DNA from: Cytobacillus luteolus
Lineage (GTDB): Bacteria; Bacillota; Bacilli; Bacillales; Bacillaceae_L
Assembly (NCBI RefSeq): GCF_017873715.1
Contig: NZ_JAGGKM010000004.1
Location: 434,001 to 498,000 of the forward strand
Length of the DNA stretch: 64,000 nt
Direction: 5' to 3'
Below, one piece after another: positions 8,545-18,171 of this stretch. Numbering within the stretch: position 1 is the first letter of the stretch; each line of letters begins with the position of its first letter. A program made the translations under genes and the position numbers. Below the pieces are notes generated by a model. That model was not told the origin of the DNA. It did not search any database and worked only from the letters and a program-made list of their open reading frames with translations.

Positions 8545-9818
8545 ACTTCCACTCCTGTCTTTGTTAAATAGTAAAGAATTAAATCTTCAACATCTTCGAT
8601 TCTCTTTTTAATACTGTCACTATCATTAAAATTCAGGCCTTCTTCACTATTTCGTAGTTCATATGGAAGTGTCTGCCCGATATCCTGAAATTCCGACAGC
8701 AAATCGTCTAACATGCTTTCATTGTTTCTGGCTTCTTTAATAAATTCTAAAATAACTGCTAAAGGTGTATTCTGTTCCTTAAGTTCATCAATATTTACTG
8801 ATCTTGTTGTTTCAACTTTTACTTTTTCAACCCATATATCACCTAAACCTACATCCAAAGCGATCGAACGTAGATTATTTATTACATGTTCCTTTGATAT
8901 TAGTAACTCTTGATGAATTTTACTACTTCCATAAATCCTGAATCTAATAGCAAGGAACCTTCCATCAACTTGTTGATACTTTATCTCTAATAACTCGCGT
9001 GCCGCATTCATTAATTCATCTATACTCTCAACTTCACTTGCATCTACCTCACAAAGCTCCCAACGCAATACATCAAGTGATATGTGATCTACCGAATCGA
9101 CCATGCCTTCTTCAACTTTTACAATGGAGCAACCTTTATCTCCTGTTTCTTTAATATGTCTCCCTTGAATATTACCTGGAAATAGGATTACCGGGTCTTT
9201 TTCATGCAGCAGTTCTCTTAAATGAATATGCCCAAGAGCCCAATAATCATAGCCTAGCCCCTTCATATCCTCCACTGAACAAGGGGCGTATGTTTCATGA
9301 CCTTCGCTTCCCGTAGCACTCGTGTGTAGAATTCCGATATTTAAATAACCCTCATGTCGTCTAGGGTAATTTTTCACTAGATTTTCTTCAACAGCACGAG
9401 AAGCAAAGCCTTGTCCATGGATAGCAATCCTAAGATCGTCATCAATATATGATTCTGCTTCTTTTACAGAAAATTCAAGAACGTTATCTGGAAGCTTTAA
9501 TTCCCTAGTGATGAGACTTGCTGCATCATGATTGCCACGAATAAGATACACTTTAATATTTTCCTTCTGTAAACGTACCATTTGGTTAGCAAAGAATAAT
9601 CCTGTGTTATAGTCCTTCCAATCACCGTCATATAAATCACCAGCGATAATAATAAAGGACACTTCGTTATTGATTGCTGTATCTATTAAATTTTTAAATG
9701 CCTCTCGAGTGGCACTTCTTATTTTATCAACAGGAGCCCCTTCATACTGTTCAAGCCCTGTTAACGGACTATCTAAATGTATATCAGCTGCATGAATAAA
9801 CGAAAATGATAAACTCAA
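8541..9818 (-). CDS. yhaO: YhaO-like DNA repair metallophosphoesterase (SbcD/Mre11 family)
   Basis: A calcineurin-like phosphoesterase of 425 aa with the metal-binding series D12-x-H14, GD 60-61 (GDLYDGDW), GNHD 95-98, and GHIHLRE later in the domain. The C-terminal third is a capping region. The TTG start has AGGAGG seven bases upstream. It is first in a two-gene operon with the YhaN-like ATPase (ATGA overlap). It is expected to act as a Mn-dependent nuclease on DNA ends, inferred from family. Confidence 0.9.
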   Translation of the reverse strand: MSLSFSFIHAADIHLDSPLTGLEQYEGAPVDKIRSATREAFKNLIDTAINNEVSFIIIAGDLYDGDWKDYNTGLFFANQMVRLQKENIKVYLIRGNHDAASLITRELKLPDNVLEFSVKEAESYIDDDLRIAIHGQGFASRAVEENLVKNYPRRHEGYLNIGILHTSATGSEGHETYAPCSVEDMKGLGYDYWALGHIHLRELLHEKDPVILFPGNIQGRHIKETGDKGCSIVKVEEGMVDSVDHISLDVLRWELCEVDASEVESIDELMNAARELLEIKYQQVDGRFLAIRFRIYGSSKIHQELLISKEHVINNLRSIALDVGLGDIWVEKVKVETTRSVNIDELKEQNTPLAVILEFIKEARNNESMLDDLLSEFQDIGQTLPYELRNSEEGLNFNDSDSIKKRIEDVEDLILYYLTKTGVEV

Positions 9819-10209
9819 GCAAATTCCTCCTATTATTACTACCTAACAAAGCGATGTTAGCTTATTTTTCTGGAAAATCGATTCCATTTAATCTATATCT
9901 ATTCTATCTCTTTTTCTATGAATCAATCAAGTTTGCTATGAGCATACTTGTTGATTTATAAGGGTTTCTAGTTATCTAGTAGTTTATGGAAGAAGAAAAA
10001 AACTTTGAAATTTAGTAATATTCTAACTTCAGAAATCGATGTAGTCAGTGAGCTTGGTCACTTTGCGTTATCTCTATTATTGCTTATGACTTCATCTTAC
10101 AAATTTTATAATTTCTTTTTCACGAAAACAAATGTATAATTTAGAAGGACATTAGCACTAAATAATGGAATATATATAGAAAGATCGTATTTTAAGGAAG
10201 GTTTTAACG
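9819..10209. other. intergenic region upstream of yhaO and the diguanylate cyclase gene
   Basis: A 390-bp AT-rich divergent spacer. Two TATAAT hexamers point toward the plus-strand gene (10107-10112 and 10135-10140), but neither has a good -35 at the right distance. I see no further gene, repeat or structured RNA. Confidence 0.4.
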
Positions 10210-11328
10210 ATGCTCAGTGATTTAGTTATTAATATATCTATTTTAATGTCTTTTACTTTTATATGGCATCAGCTATTTAGACATAATCGACTTACTATGA
10301 ATTCACCATTAAAGATAAAATTACTTGATGGCTTAATCGCAGGTTTATTAGGTATCATCTTGATGCACTATAGTATACAGGTAAATGAAATTACTATATT
10401 AGACTTAAGACATATTCCGGTGGTATTAGTTGCATTCTTTGGTGGGTTTATACCGACTCTAGTATCAGTAATTGTTATTTCTATAGGTAGATTCTTAATT
10501 GCATATAACTTCTCTTCAGTTGTTTCTTTATTTATGATGTTTACAATTGCTTTTGGTGCTAGCTTTATATCTTTAAGGCTTAGACTTACTCCATGGGTGA
10601 AGTGGTTGACCTTACTGGTCTATAGTCAAACAATCTTTTCCTTAGCCTTATATATTGTAGTGGATAACTTTAATGAAGTGCTTGACTTCGCTCTATATCA
10701 TGTAATATCAACTATGGTCGGTGGAACATTAATTTATCATTTTGTAAACTACATCAGGTTAAACAGTGAACTATATTTAAAATATAAAGAAAGCTCTCAA
10801 AGGGACTCATTAACTGGACTATTTAATGTTCGTTCGTTTGATTATTATTACAATTCCATCTTGACAAAAACGATGGAAATGAAGGGTGATTGTTCAATTT
10901 GTATTATAGATGTTGATCACTTTAAGCAAATTAACGATACCTATGGCCATTTAGCTGGAGACCAAGTATTGAAACAGCTCGCAAATCTACTAAAGAGTTT
11001 AACTCGAGAAGGGGATGTCCTATCAAGAAATGGTGGTGAGGAATTTTCTATTATTCTTCCACATTGTAATCATGAGAAAGCTAAAGAAATTGCAGAACGA
11101 ATTCGAAGGAAAGTTGAAGAAGAACCATTTTACCTTTCTGGAAACAAACAAATAAACCTCACTGTTTCTGTAGGTATTGCTGCTTATTATCATGAATTAG
11201 AAAAGCCTTATACTCTTTTCCAGGAAGCCGATGATGCTCTCTATCATGCTAAACGGAATGGGAGAAATATCGTCTGTTCTTCTTCACGATCTATAAGAGA
11301 TACACATTCTGTAATCTTGAATAATTAA
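10210..11328 (+). CDS. membrane-bound diguanylate cyclase (5TM-LYT + GGDEF)
   Basis: Makes cyclic di-GMP from two GTP. Residues 1-185 contain about six hydrophobic segments of the 5TMR-LYT sensor type (LDLRHIPVVLVAFFGGFIPTLVS). The GGDEF domain spans about 198-355 with DSLTGLFNVRSF, the metal-binding DVDHFKQINDTYGH, and an intact catalytic GGEEF at 275-279. An RxxD product-inhibition site (R266-D269) sits five residues before it, so the enzyme looks active and feedback-controlled. The architecture resembles B. subtilis DgcK (YhcK). It stands alone in the locus and its signal is unknown. Confidence 0.9.
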   Translation: MLSDLVINISILMSFTFIWHQLFRHNRLTMNSPLKIKLLDGLIAGLLGIILMHYSIQVNEITILDLRHIPVVLVAFFGGFIPTLVSVIVISIGRFLIAYNFSSVVSLFMMFTIAFGASFISLRLRLTPWVKWLTLLVYSQTIFSLALYIVVDNFNEVLDFALYHVISTMVGGTLIYHFVNYIRLNSELYLKYKESSQRDSLTGLFNVRSFDYYYNSILTKTMEMKGDCSICIIDVDHFKQINDTYGHLAGDQVLKQLANLLKSLTREGDVLSRNGGEEFSIILPHCNHEKAKEIAERIRRKVEEEPFYLSGNKQINLTVSVGIAAYYHELEKPYTLFQEADDALYHAKRNGRNIVCSSSRSIRDTHSVILNN

Positions 11329-11331
11329 ACA

Positions 11332-11364
11332 TATATCCCCTATTATAAACTAGGGGATATTTTT
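11332..11364. terminator. bidirectional terminator, diguanylate cyclase / MATE gene
   Basis: Stem ATATCCCCT / AGGGGATAT followed by TTTT. The hairpin overlaps the last codons of the convergent MATE gene. Confidence 0.8.
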
Positions 11365-12722
11365 GATTTAGGATATTTTATTTCATATCTTCTTTGTATT
11401 TGAATTAGTCTTAACGATAAGCCTACACCCGCTGCAAGCAATCCTGCGGTTAAGCCAATCCAATATCCAGGAGCACCTAACTTCGTAAAGTTAGCCAAGT
11501 AATAGCCTAGAGGTAAGCAAATTAGCCAATAGGCTACAAGTGTCATTATGAAAGCTACATTTACATCCTTATAGCCTCTGAGAGCTGCAAGAGCAGTTGC
11601 TTGTATCGCATCAGACAATTGGAAGAATAAAGCATAAATTAAAAAATGGGCAGTTAACACAATAACTTCCTGGTCATTCGAATAAAGGGCCGCAACATCA
11701 TACCTAAATAGGACAACTAACAATCCAGTTACTAATGCAATTAACATAGATAAACCTATGCCAAGCCAACTATAAACCTTTGCATCTTTAAATCTTTTTG
11801 ACCCAACTTCAAATCCAACTAAAACTGTTAAAGCCATAGAAATACTTACCGGTATCATATATAGGAAAGAAACGACATTTAATGCAGTTTGATAGGCAGC
11901 GATTGTTGTAATCGCAAATTTGCTAATCAATATTGTAACTACAGCAAACATGCTCGTTTCAAAAAATGTTGATAACCCCATCGGTACTCCTATTCTTAGG
12001 ATTTCCTTACTCTCTTCAAGAGATATAGATTTATAGTTTGTAAAGACAGAGTATGTTGAAAAAGGCATTTTCGTTTTTATAATTAATGCTGTAAGCCCTG
12101 CAATTACCCAATATGTTAAGGAAGTAGCCAAACCTGCTCCTGCTCCTCCAAGTTCTGGAAATCCCCAATGTCCATAAATTAAAACATAGTTTAAAAAGAA
12201 GTTCACTGGAAGAGAGCTTAATAAGATAATCATAACAATTCTTGTAATCCCTAAAGCATAGATAAATGATCGTAAAACATTAAAAATAAACAATGGAATA
12301 ATACCCAAACTTAATCCAACTAAATAATCATGTGCTGTTTTGTGTACACGTGGGGCTAAATTCATAGCGTCTAAGATAGGATTTAGAATAAAAGCACCAA
12401 CCAAAATAACAATTATTCCAATGATAAAAGCTAGATTGATTCCATTTACAACAACACTAGTTACCTCTTTATCTTTTTTCTCTCCAAATCGCTGCGCAGC
12501 TATAGGAGATACTGCTAGTAAGATTCCACTTAAGCCCGTAAATATTGGATTCCATATAGAAGAACCAATGGCTACTCCAGCCAAATCAGCCGGATTGTAT
12601 TTACCAGACATAATGGTATTAAAAAACACCATAGAAAACATACCAAGCTGTGTAATTAATATAGGAATTAACATAATGAATATTAGTTTAATTTTTTCTT
12701 TCAACGTATATGTTTGATACAT
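11343..12722 (-). CDS. MATE family multidrug/cation antiporter
   Basis: A 459-aa, twelve-helix protein of the NorM/DinF-type MATE family. Recognisable segments are PILITQLGMFSMVFFNTIMSG near the N-terminus, SPIAAQRFG at ~72-80, and the second-half repeat LRIGVPMGLSTFFETSMFAVV. These transporters expel cationic drugs or metabolites in exchange for Na+ or H+; the substrate cannot be read here. It is a single gene, convergent with the diguanylate cyclase. Confidence 0.88.
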   Translation of the reverse strand: MYQTYTLKEKIKLIFIMLIPILITQLGMFSMVFFNTIMSGKYNPADLAGVAIGSSIWNPIFTGLSGILLAVSPIAAQRFGEKKDKEVTSVVVNGINLAFIIGIIVILVGAFILNPILDAMNLAPRVHKTAHDYLVGLSLGIIPLFIFNVLRSFIYALGITRIVMIILLSSLPVNFFLNYVLIYGHWGFPELGGAGAGLATSLTYWVIAGLTALIIKTKMPFSTYSVFTNYKSISLEESKEILRIGVPMGLSTFFETSMFAVVTILISKFAITTIAAYQTALNVVSFLYMIPVSISMALTVLVGFEVGSKRFKDAKVYSWLGIGLSMLIALVTGLLVVLFRYDVAALYSNDQEVIVLTAHFLIYALFFQLSDAIQATALAALRGYKDVNVAFIMTLVAYWLICLPLGYYLANFTKLGAPGYWIGLTAGLLAAGVGLSLRLIQIQRRYEIKYPKSKISPSL

Positions 12723-12767
12723 GAGGTTATCTCCTATTTTCTAGTTAAGGATACTCAATTCTATAAC

Positions 12768-12797
12768 AAAAACTCCCCTATGACTAGGAGAGTTTTT
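12768..12797 (-). terminator. terminator of ytwF
   Basis: Hairpin AAAACTCCCCTA / TAGGAGAGTTTT with a four-base loop and T-run on the minus strand, 17 bp past the rhodanese stop. Confidence 0.8.
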
Positions 12798-12813
12798 AGT
12801 TTCCCAAGTGGTA

Positions 12814-13119
12814 TTATTTAGTTTCACCAGTCCACTCGAGCATACCACCAACCATATTACGTACTTTGTAACCTTGTTCATGTAAATAATAACAAACATT
12901 TTCACTACGGCGACCTGAACGGCAAATAAATATGTATTCTTTGTCTTTGGAGAAGTAATCAAGGTTTGCTGGAATTTCACCCATTTTAATGTGCTTAGCA
13001 CCAGGAACCATACCTACTGCAACTTCCTCGTCTTCACGTACATCGACTAATTCTAATTGCTCGCCATTTTCAAGTTTCTGCTTGAGTTCTTCAGTCGTAA
13101 TAATTTCTATTTCAGACAT
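12814..13119 (-). CDS. ytwF: rhodanese-like protein YtwF
   Basis: A single-domain rhodanese of 101 aa with the active-site loop CRSGRRS, the LVDVREDEEVAVGMVPGAKHI domain start and the C-terminal GGMLEWTG. It is probably a sulfur carrier or sulfurtransferase; the acceptor is not evident. The gene lies downstream of leuS, as in B. subtilis, but a terminator separates them. Confidence 0.88.
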   Translation of the reverse strand: MSEIEIITTEELKQKLENGEQLELVDVREDEEVAVGMVPGAKHIKMGEIPANLDYFSKDKEYIFICRSGRRSENVCYYLHEQGYKVRNMVGGMLEWTGETK

Positions 13120-13167
13120 TAAAATCCATTCCTTTCCTTCAACTAGTGATATTATAGCAAAATGAAA

Positions 13168-13203
13168 TTAAAAACGCACAGGTTCAAATGAACCTTGTGC
13201 GTT
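13168..13203 (-). terminator. terminator of leuS
   Basis: Minus-strand hairpin AACGCACAAGGTTC / GAACCTGTGCGTT (one bulge) followed by TTTTTAA, immediately after the leuS stop. Confidence 0.85.
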
Positions 13204-13208
13204 CCATC

Positions 13209-15626
13209 TTAATTTGCTACGATGTTTACTAATTTACCTGGTACCGCGATTACCTTTCGAACCGTTTTACCTTCAATTTGCTCTTTTACTAATTCATCGG
13301 CCATCGCAATCTCTTCTAGTTTTTCGCGTGTTGCATCAGTTGGTACGTGTAACTTCGCTTTAACTTTCCCATTTACCTGAATTACAATTTCAATCTCATC
13401 CTCGACTAGCTTACCTTCATCAAAAGCAGGCCATGCCTCATAAGAAATTGTATTAGTATTTCCAAGCTTCTCCCATAACTCTTCGGCAAGATGTGGCGCA
13501 ATTGGTGAAAGTAATTTTACAAATCCTTCAATATAAATCTTAGGTAAGGTTGTCGCTTTATACGCTTCATTAATAAAGACCATTAGTTGTGAAATAGCAG
13601 TATTGAAACGCAATCCCTCATAATCTTCGGTTACCTTTTTAACCGTTTGGTGATATACACGCTCTAGCGCATGACCTTGGTCATCACCAGATATCTTTTC
13701 AGTTACTTTACCGTTTTCTTCTACCAACAAGCGCCATACACGGTCTAAGAATCGGCGAGAGCCATCCAAGCCTTTTTCTGACCATGCAATTGATGCATCT
13801 AATGGCCCCATGAACATCTCGTATAAACGCAATGTATCAGCACCATGGCTTTTAATAATATCATCAGGATTTACTACATTTCCTTTTGATTTGCTCATTT
13901 TTTCATTATTTTCACCTAGTATCATACCTTGGTTAAATAACTTTTGGAATGGCTCCTTCGTTGAAACGACCCCGATATCATATAATACTTTGTGCCAGAA
14001 GCGTGCATATAGTAAATGAAGAACCGCATGCTCTGCTCCTCCGATATAGATATCAACTGGTAACCAGCGTTTTAATTTTTCAGGGTCTGCCAGTTGTTCA
14101 CTATTGGTTGGATCAATATAACGTAAGTAGTACCAGCAACTACCTGCCCATTGAGGCATCGTATTTGTTTCACGACGTCCCTTTTTACCAGTTGCTTCAT
14201 CAACAACATTTACCCAGTCTGAAATATTCGCAAGAGGTGATTCTCCAGTTCCCGAAGGACGAATTTCTTTTGTTTTAGGTAAGGTTAAAGGCAATTGGTC
14301 TTCTGGTACAGCAGTCATTGTGCCATCTTCCCAATGGATTATAGGAATTGGCTCTCCCCAGTAACGTTGGCGGCTGAATAACCAGTCACGAAGGCGATAC
14401 GTAACTTTTTTCTCACCTTTGCCATTTTCCTCTAACCATGAGATCATCTTGGAAATGGCTTCTTCTTTTCCTAATCCATTTAAAAACTCAGAGTTAACGT
14501 GCTCACCATCACCTGTGTAAGCCTCTCTCGTAACATCTCCACCAGCAACAACTTCTTTTATAGGTAAGTCGAACTTCACTGCGAATTCATGATCACGTTC
14601 ATCATGTCCTGGAACCGCCATAATAGCACCTGTTCCATAACTTGCTAATACATAATCAGCAATCCAAATTGGCATCTTCTCACCATTTACTGGATTAATT
14701 GCATACGCACCTGTGAAAACGCCGGTTTTATCTTTTGCTAAGTCTGTTCGCTCTAGGTCACTCTTCATTTTTACTTTATCTAAGTAGGCTTCTACCACTT
14801 CTTTTTGGTTATCCGTCGTTATTTTACTAACGAAAGCATGCTCCGGTGCTAAAACAGCATACGTTGCACCAAATAAAGTATCAGGTCTAGTAGTGAATAC
14901 AGTAAAGGTTTCAACATGTCCATCAATTTCAAACGTTACATGTGCACCCTCTGAACGACCGATCCAATTGCGTTGCATTTCTTTTAAGCTTTCAGGCCAA
15001 TCTAACTCTTCAAGATCTTCTAATAAACGATCTCCATATTCAGTGATTTTAAGCATCCACTGTTTCATTGGACGGCGCTCAACCGGGTGACCTCCACGCT
15101 CACTTTTACCATCTATTACTTCTTCGTTCGCTAACACGGTTCCTAAGGCAGGACACCAGTTAACAGCCACTTCATCAATATATGCTAAACCTTTTTCATA
15201 AAGCTTGATAAAAATCCATTGTGTCCACTTATAATACTCTGGATCTGTCGTGTTAACCTCACGATCCCAATCATAAGAAAAACCTAATTCCTTGATTTGG
15301 CGACGAAATGTATTTATGTTTTGTTCTGTGAATTCTGCTGGATCATTTCCTGTATCTAATGCATATTGTTCTGCTGGAAGTCCAAAAGCATCCCAGCCCA
15401 TTGGATGTAGTACATTATAGCCCTGCATACGCTTCATTCTTGATAAGATGTCAGTAGCAGTATAGCCCTCAGGGTGTCCTACATGAAGTCCTGCTCCAGA
15501 AGGATAAGGAAACATGTCTAATGCGTAAAACTTCCGCTTTTCAACTTCTTCATTCGTTTTAAATGTCTTATTACTTTCCCAATGTGTTTGCCACTTCTTT
15601 TCAATCTCAAGATGATTGAAACTCAT
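13209..15626 (-). CDS. leuS: leucyl-tRNA synthetase
   Basis: Charges tRNA-Leu. The class I signature appears as [16 protein letters not shown] near the N-terminus, with the editing (CP1) domain in the middle ([29 protein letters not shown]). The catalytic KMSKS loop is [10 protein letters not shown]. The start was set at [13 protein letters not shown] (ATG 15624-15626) because a GAGGAAGG ribosome binding site precedes it, giving 805 aa, the usual length. The reading frame extends 14 codons further upstream without support. Expression is controlled by the T-box leader upstream. Confidence 0.97.
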   Translation of the reverse strand: MSFNHLEIEKKWQTHWESNKTFKTNEEVEKRKFYALDMFPYPSGAGLHVGHPEGYTATDILSRMKRMQGYNVLHPMGWDAFGLPAEQYALDTGNDPAEFTEQNINTFRRQIKELGFSYDWDREVNTTDPEYYKWTQWIFIKLYEKGLAYIDEVAVNWCPALGTVLANEEVIDGKSERGGHPVERRPMKQWMLKITEYGDRLLEDLEELDWPESLKEMQRNWIGRSEGAHVTFEIDGHVETFTVFTTRPDTLFGATYAVLAPEHAFVSKITTDNQKEVVEAYLDKVKMKSDLERTDLAKDKTGVFTGAYAINPVNGEKMPIWIADYVLASYGTGAIMAVPGHDERDHEFAVKFDLPIKEVVAGGDVTREAYTGDGEHVNSEFLNGLGKEEAISKMISWLEENGKGEKKVTYRLRDWLFSRQRYWGEPIPIIHWEDGTMTAVPEDQLPLTLPKTKEIRPSGTGESPLANISDWVNVVDEATGKKGRRETNTMPQWAGSCWYYLRYIDPTNSEQLADPEKLKRWLPVDIYIGGAEHAVLHLLYARFWHKVLYDIGVVSTKEPFQKLFNQGMILGENNEKMSKSKGNVVNPDDIIKSHGADTLRLYEMFMGPLDASIAWSEKGLDGSRRFLDRVWRLLVEENGKVTEKISGDDQGHALERVYHQTVKKVTEDYEGLRFNTAISQLMVFINEAYKATTLPKIYIEGFVKLLSPIAPHLAEELWEKLGNTNTISYEAWPAFDEGKLVEDEIEIVIQVNGKVKAKLHVPTDATREKLEEIAMADELVKEQIEGKTVRKVIAVPGKLVNIVAN

Positions 15627-15687
15627 ATAAACCTTCCTCCTCTGTATTAACAAATGATTTTTTACCATTTTGTACGTTTTTGAACAT

Positions 15688-15945
15688 AAAAAAACCTCTC
15701 ATCCCATAAAAGGGACGAGAGGTTATATGTATAACTCCCGCGGTACCACCCAAATTAGTGTACGTACGTCACTCACTTCATTACTCCTTAACGCGGATAA
15801 GACGGCAAATACTACTTGGAAAACCATTAGGCTTTCGTTCGCACCTGCAACTCAAAGGCGAGTTCATGAACTAACAATGATTGACTTGCACCACCCGTCA
15901 ACTCTCTGAACATGTTCGATTCATTACTATTCCTTTTCAAAGTCA
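15688..15945 (-). promoter_or_regulatory. T-box leader of leuS (leucine specific)
   Basis: The minus strand carries the T-box core GGGTGGTACCGCGGGA (complement of 15736-15751). A terminator hairpin with T-run follows at 15691-15724 (AACCTCTC...GAGAGGTT). The stem I start AGAGAGTTGACGGGTGGTGC lies further 5'. A likely specifier codon CUC (Leu) lies at 15860-15862 in GAACTCGCC. Uncharged tRNA-Leu is expected to stabilise the antiterminator and allow leuS transcription. Confidence 0.95.
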
Positions 15946-15959
15946 TTACTTTTTTCATT

Positions 15960-15989
15960 AGTATAATGAGTATTGTATAGAATTTGCAA
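15960..15989 (-). promoter_or_regulatory. putative sigma-A promoter of leuS
   Basis: Minus strand TTGCAA (15984-15989), 18-bp spacer, TATACT (15960-15965), placed just ahead of the T-box leader. An overlapping alternative is TTGCAG-17-TACAAT. Confidence 0.55.
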
Positions 15990-16135
15990 TCGAACTGCAA
16001 GAGTATTTAAGAAAATTAGGCTTGATTATAGTAGCTTTTTTAAATTAATGGATTTAGGCCAATTTCCGATAACACTATTCGTACATTATTTATATGTTCA
16101 TCAATTCACAAACTGTACATAAAGTAGCGCTTTTT

Positions 16136-16178
16136 TGTGGCCTGGGTCACAAAATCAGGAAAGTAAACGCTTTATTAT
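16136..16178 (+). promoter_or_regulatory. Fnr box and -10 of nirK
   Basis: TGTGG-CCTGGG-TCACA (16136-16151) matches the Fnr/CRP-type palindrome TGTGA-N6-TCACA with one mismatch. A -10-like TATTAT lies at 16173-16178, giving a start near 16185. The box centre (16143.5) is then at -41.5, the normal position for Fnr activation. A weak CRE-like stretch (AGTAAACGCTTTAT, 16162-16175) lies between them. Confidence 0.7.
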
Positions 16179-16230
16179 AAGGGTGTAGATAAAAACAAAT
16201 TTATGAAAAACAATTTATGGAGGGAATAAT

Positions 16231-17295
16231 ATGAACAGTCGATTCAAAATGGTATTCATTTTAGCTTTATCTTCTATGGTTATACTAGCTGGATGTAATT
16301 CAAGTGCTACTGATGAGAGTTCCAAAAAGGATGGTGTAGTAGAGGCAGCTACTTCTACTAATGAAGTAGAAGTTATTGCACCACATAAAGACCTAAACCA
16401 AGAGCCAATCCCAGTAAAAATAGAGAGAATTGGAGAAAATGAAGTAAATGTTGAAATGACTTCTCAAATCACCGACATTGAAATTAGCCCAGATTACAAT
16501 TATAAAGCATGGACCTTTAATGGTGAAGCTCCAGGACCTGTAGTAGTCGTTAAAGAAGGCGACATGATAAACTTCACCTTAAAAAATATGGACCCGGCTA
16601 TTCCACATAGCATGGACTTCCATGCCGTGCACGCAGCTCCTTCAAAAGGATTTGCAAATGTAGAACCTGATGAAACTGGGACATTCAGATACCCTGCAAA
16701 TAAGCCCGGTGTGTTCATGTACCACTGTGGTACAGCACCAGTACTATCTCATATAGCTAATGGTATGCATGGTACAATAATCGTTATGCCTAAAGATGGT
16801 TATCCAAACGATGCAGAAATCGATCGCGAATTTGTCCTGATTCAGAATGAATGGTACAAATATAATGATATTAATGATTTCATGAATGGTGAGCCTAGTC
16901 AAGTTGTATTCTCTGCAAAAGCTCTTAAAGAAGGTGACCGCAATACAAACGGAGATACTTTCTCTTTGAAAAACGAACCTTTATTAGCTAAAGTTGGTGA
17001 CCGCATTAGAATCTATGTTAATAATGTTGGACCGAATGAGGTAAGTTCATTCCACGTAGTTGGAACTGTATTTGATGATGTATATATCGATGGAAACCCA
17101 TATAACCATATGCAAGGCTTACAAACTGTTATGTTACCTGCGAGTGGTGGTGCTGTAGTTGAATTCACTGTAACAGAAGTAGGGAACTATCCAATTGTTA
17201 CTCACCAATTTAATCATGCTCAAAAAGGTGCGGTAGCAATGTTAAAGGTAACTGAAGACGGCAAAGACGATGGTAAAGCTGTTGGAGGACATTGA
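16231..17295 (+). CDS. nirK: copper-containing nitrite reductase (NO-forming), lipoprotein
   Basis: Reduces nitrite to nitric oxide in denitrification. A signal peptide ends in the lipobox ILAGC (Cys22), so the enzyme is lipid-anchored outside the membrane. Two cupredoxin domains follow. Type 1 copper ligands are H126, C166, H174 and M179; type 2 ligands are H131, H165 and probably H325. The catalytic pair is D129 (HSMDFHA) and H275 (SFHVVG). The relative spacing agrees with known NirK enzymes. GGAGGG precedes the ATG. No norB, nosZ or nitrate reductase gene is in the window. The gene sits alone between leuS and the ketone-body operon and may be an insertion relative to B. subtilis, which lacks nirK. 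Confidence 0.95.
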   Translation: MNSRFKMVFILALSSMVILAGCNSSATDESSKKDGVVEAATSTNEVEVIAPHKDLNQEPIPVKIERIGENEVNVEMTSQITDIEISPDYNYKAWTFNGEAPGPVVVVKEGDMINFTLKNMDPAIPHSMDFHAVHAAPSKGFANVEPDETGTFRYPANKPGVFMYHCGTAPVLSHIANGMHGTIIVMPKDGYPNDAEIDREFVLIQNEWYKYNDINDFMNGEPSQVVFSAKALKEGDRNTNGDTFSLKNEPLLAKVGDRIRIYVNNVGPNEVSSFHVVGTVFDDVYIDGNPYNHMQGLQTVMLPASGGAVVEFTVTEVGNYPIVTHQFNHAQKGAVAMLKVTEDGKDDGKAVGGH

Positions 17296-17327
17296 TCAGG
17301 AGGATAATAGAATAGTAGTATAAAAGT

Positions 17328-17365
17328 AAAAGAACCTCTAGTACTCACTAAAGGTTCTTTTTTTC
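17328..17365. terminator. bidirectional terminator nirK / hydroxybutyrate dehydrogenase
   Basis: Stem AAAGAACCT / AGGTTCTTT followed by TTTTT between two convergent genes. Confidence 0.85.
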
Positions 17366-17368
17366 ATT

Positions 17369-18145
17369 TTATTGAGCAGTATATCCACCATCAATTACAC
17401 AAGCTTGACCAGTGATTCCCTTTGCATGGTCACTAGCTAAAAACATCACATAACTCGCGATTTCTTCTACTTGAAGTAATCTTCTTTGAGGCACTAATGG
17501 GTAAATAACCTCTTCTAATACACTTTCTAATGGAACATTTCTAGTTTTTGCAAGATCGCTTAATTGGTTACGCACAAGTGGTGTGTCTACATATCCAGGA
17601 CATACAGCATTTACTGTAATTCCGTGTGCCGCTCCCTCTAGTGCTGCAACCTTAGTTAAACCGATTACTCCATGCTTTGCACTATTATATGCAGCTTTTC
17701 CAGCAAAACCAACTAAACCATTAATAGAAGCCATGTTAATAACTCTACCAAACTGTTGATTCTTCATGATTGGAAACACATGCTTAATTGCCTTAAATGG
17801 TGCGGTAAGCATGATTGAAATTAATTGTTCAAACTTTTCGCTAGGGAAATCTTCAATGTTTGCAACGTGTTGAAGTCCTGCGTTATTTATCAAACAGTCT
17901 ATTCTTCCAAAATGATTTACCGCTTGGTCTAGAGCCTGCTTCATCTCATTTTCATCAGTTACGTTGCATTTAATTCCTATTACGTCATAGCCCTTCTCTG
18001 TTAAGGCCTGTGCTGCTTCTTTTACCCCTGCTTCATCTAAATCTGAGAGTGCAACCTTCGCCCCGCTTTCAGCAAAGGTTCTGCCAATTTCAAGACCAAT
18101 TCCTCTTGCTGCACCTGTTATGAAAACAACTTTATTCTCAACCAC
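17369..18145 (-). CDS. yxjF: D-3-hydroxybutyrate dehydrogenase (SDR family)
   Basis: Interconverts 3-hydroxybutyrate and acetoacetate with NAD. A 258-aa short-chain dehydrogenase: nucleotide loop TGAARGIGLEIG at ~10-21, NNAG at ~90, the catalytic Ser in NMASINGLVGF, YNSAK (Tyr/Lys), and the PGYVDTPL loop. The segment LQHVANIEDFPSEKFEQLI is characteristic of 3-hydroxybutyrate dehydrogenases. It is the last gene of the scoA-scoB-permease-dehydrogenase unit, which matches B. subtilis yxjC-scoAB-yxjF in content but not in order. Confidence 0.92.
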   Translation of the reverse strand: MVENKVVFITGAARGIGLEIGRTFAESGAKVALSDLDEAGVKEAAQALTEKGYDVIGIKCNVTDENEMKQALDQAVNHFGRIDCLINNAGLQHVANIEDFPSEKFEQLISIMLTAPFKAIKHVFPIMKNQQFGRVINMASINGLVGFAGKAAYNSAKHGVIGLTKVAALEGAAHGITVNAVCPGYVDTPLVRNQLSDLAKTRNVPLESVLEEVIYPLVPQRRLLQVEEIASYVMFLASDHAKGITGQACVIDGGYTAQ

Positions 18146-18171
18146 GTTACAACCGTCCCTTCCCTGTTAAA

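Noticed and set aside
12741-13001. 86-codon minus-strand frame inside ytwF
   Set aside because: It overlaps the rhodanese gene and its terminator in another frame and has no family-like sequence.
16162-16175. CRE-like site upstream of nirK
   Set aside because: Three mismatches to the catabolite-responsive consensus; noted only as a weak possibility.
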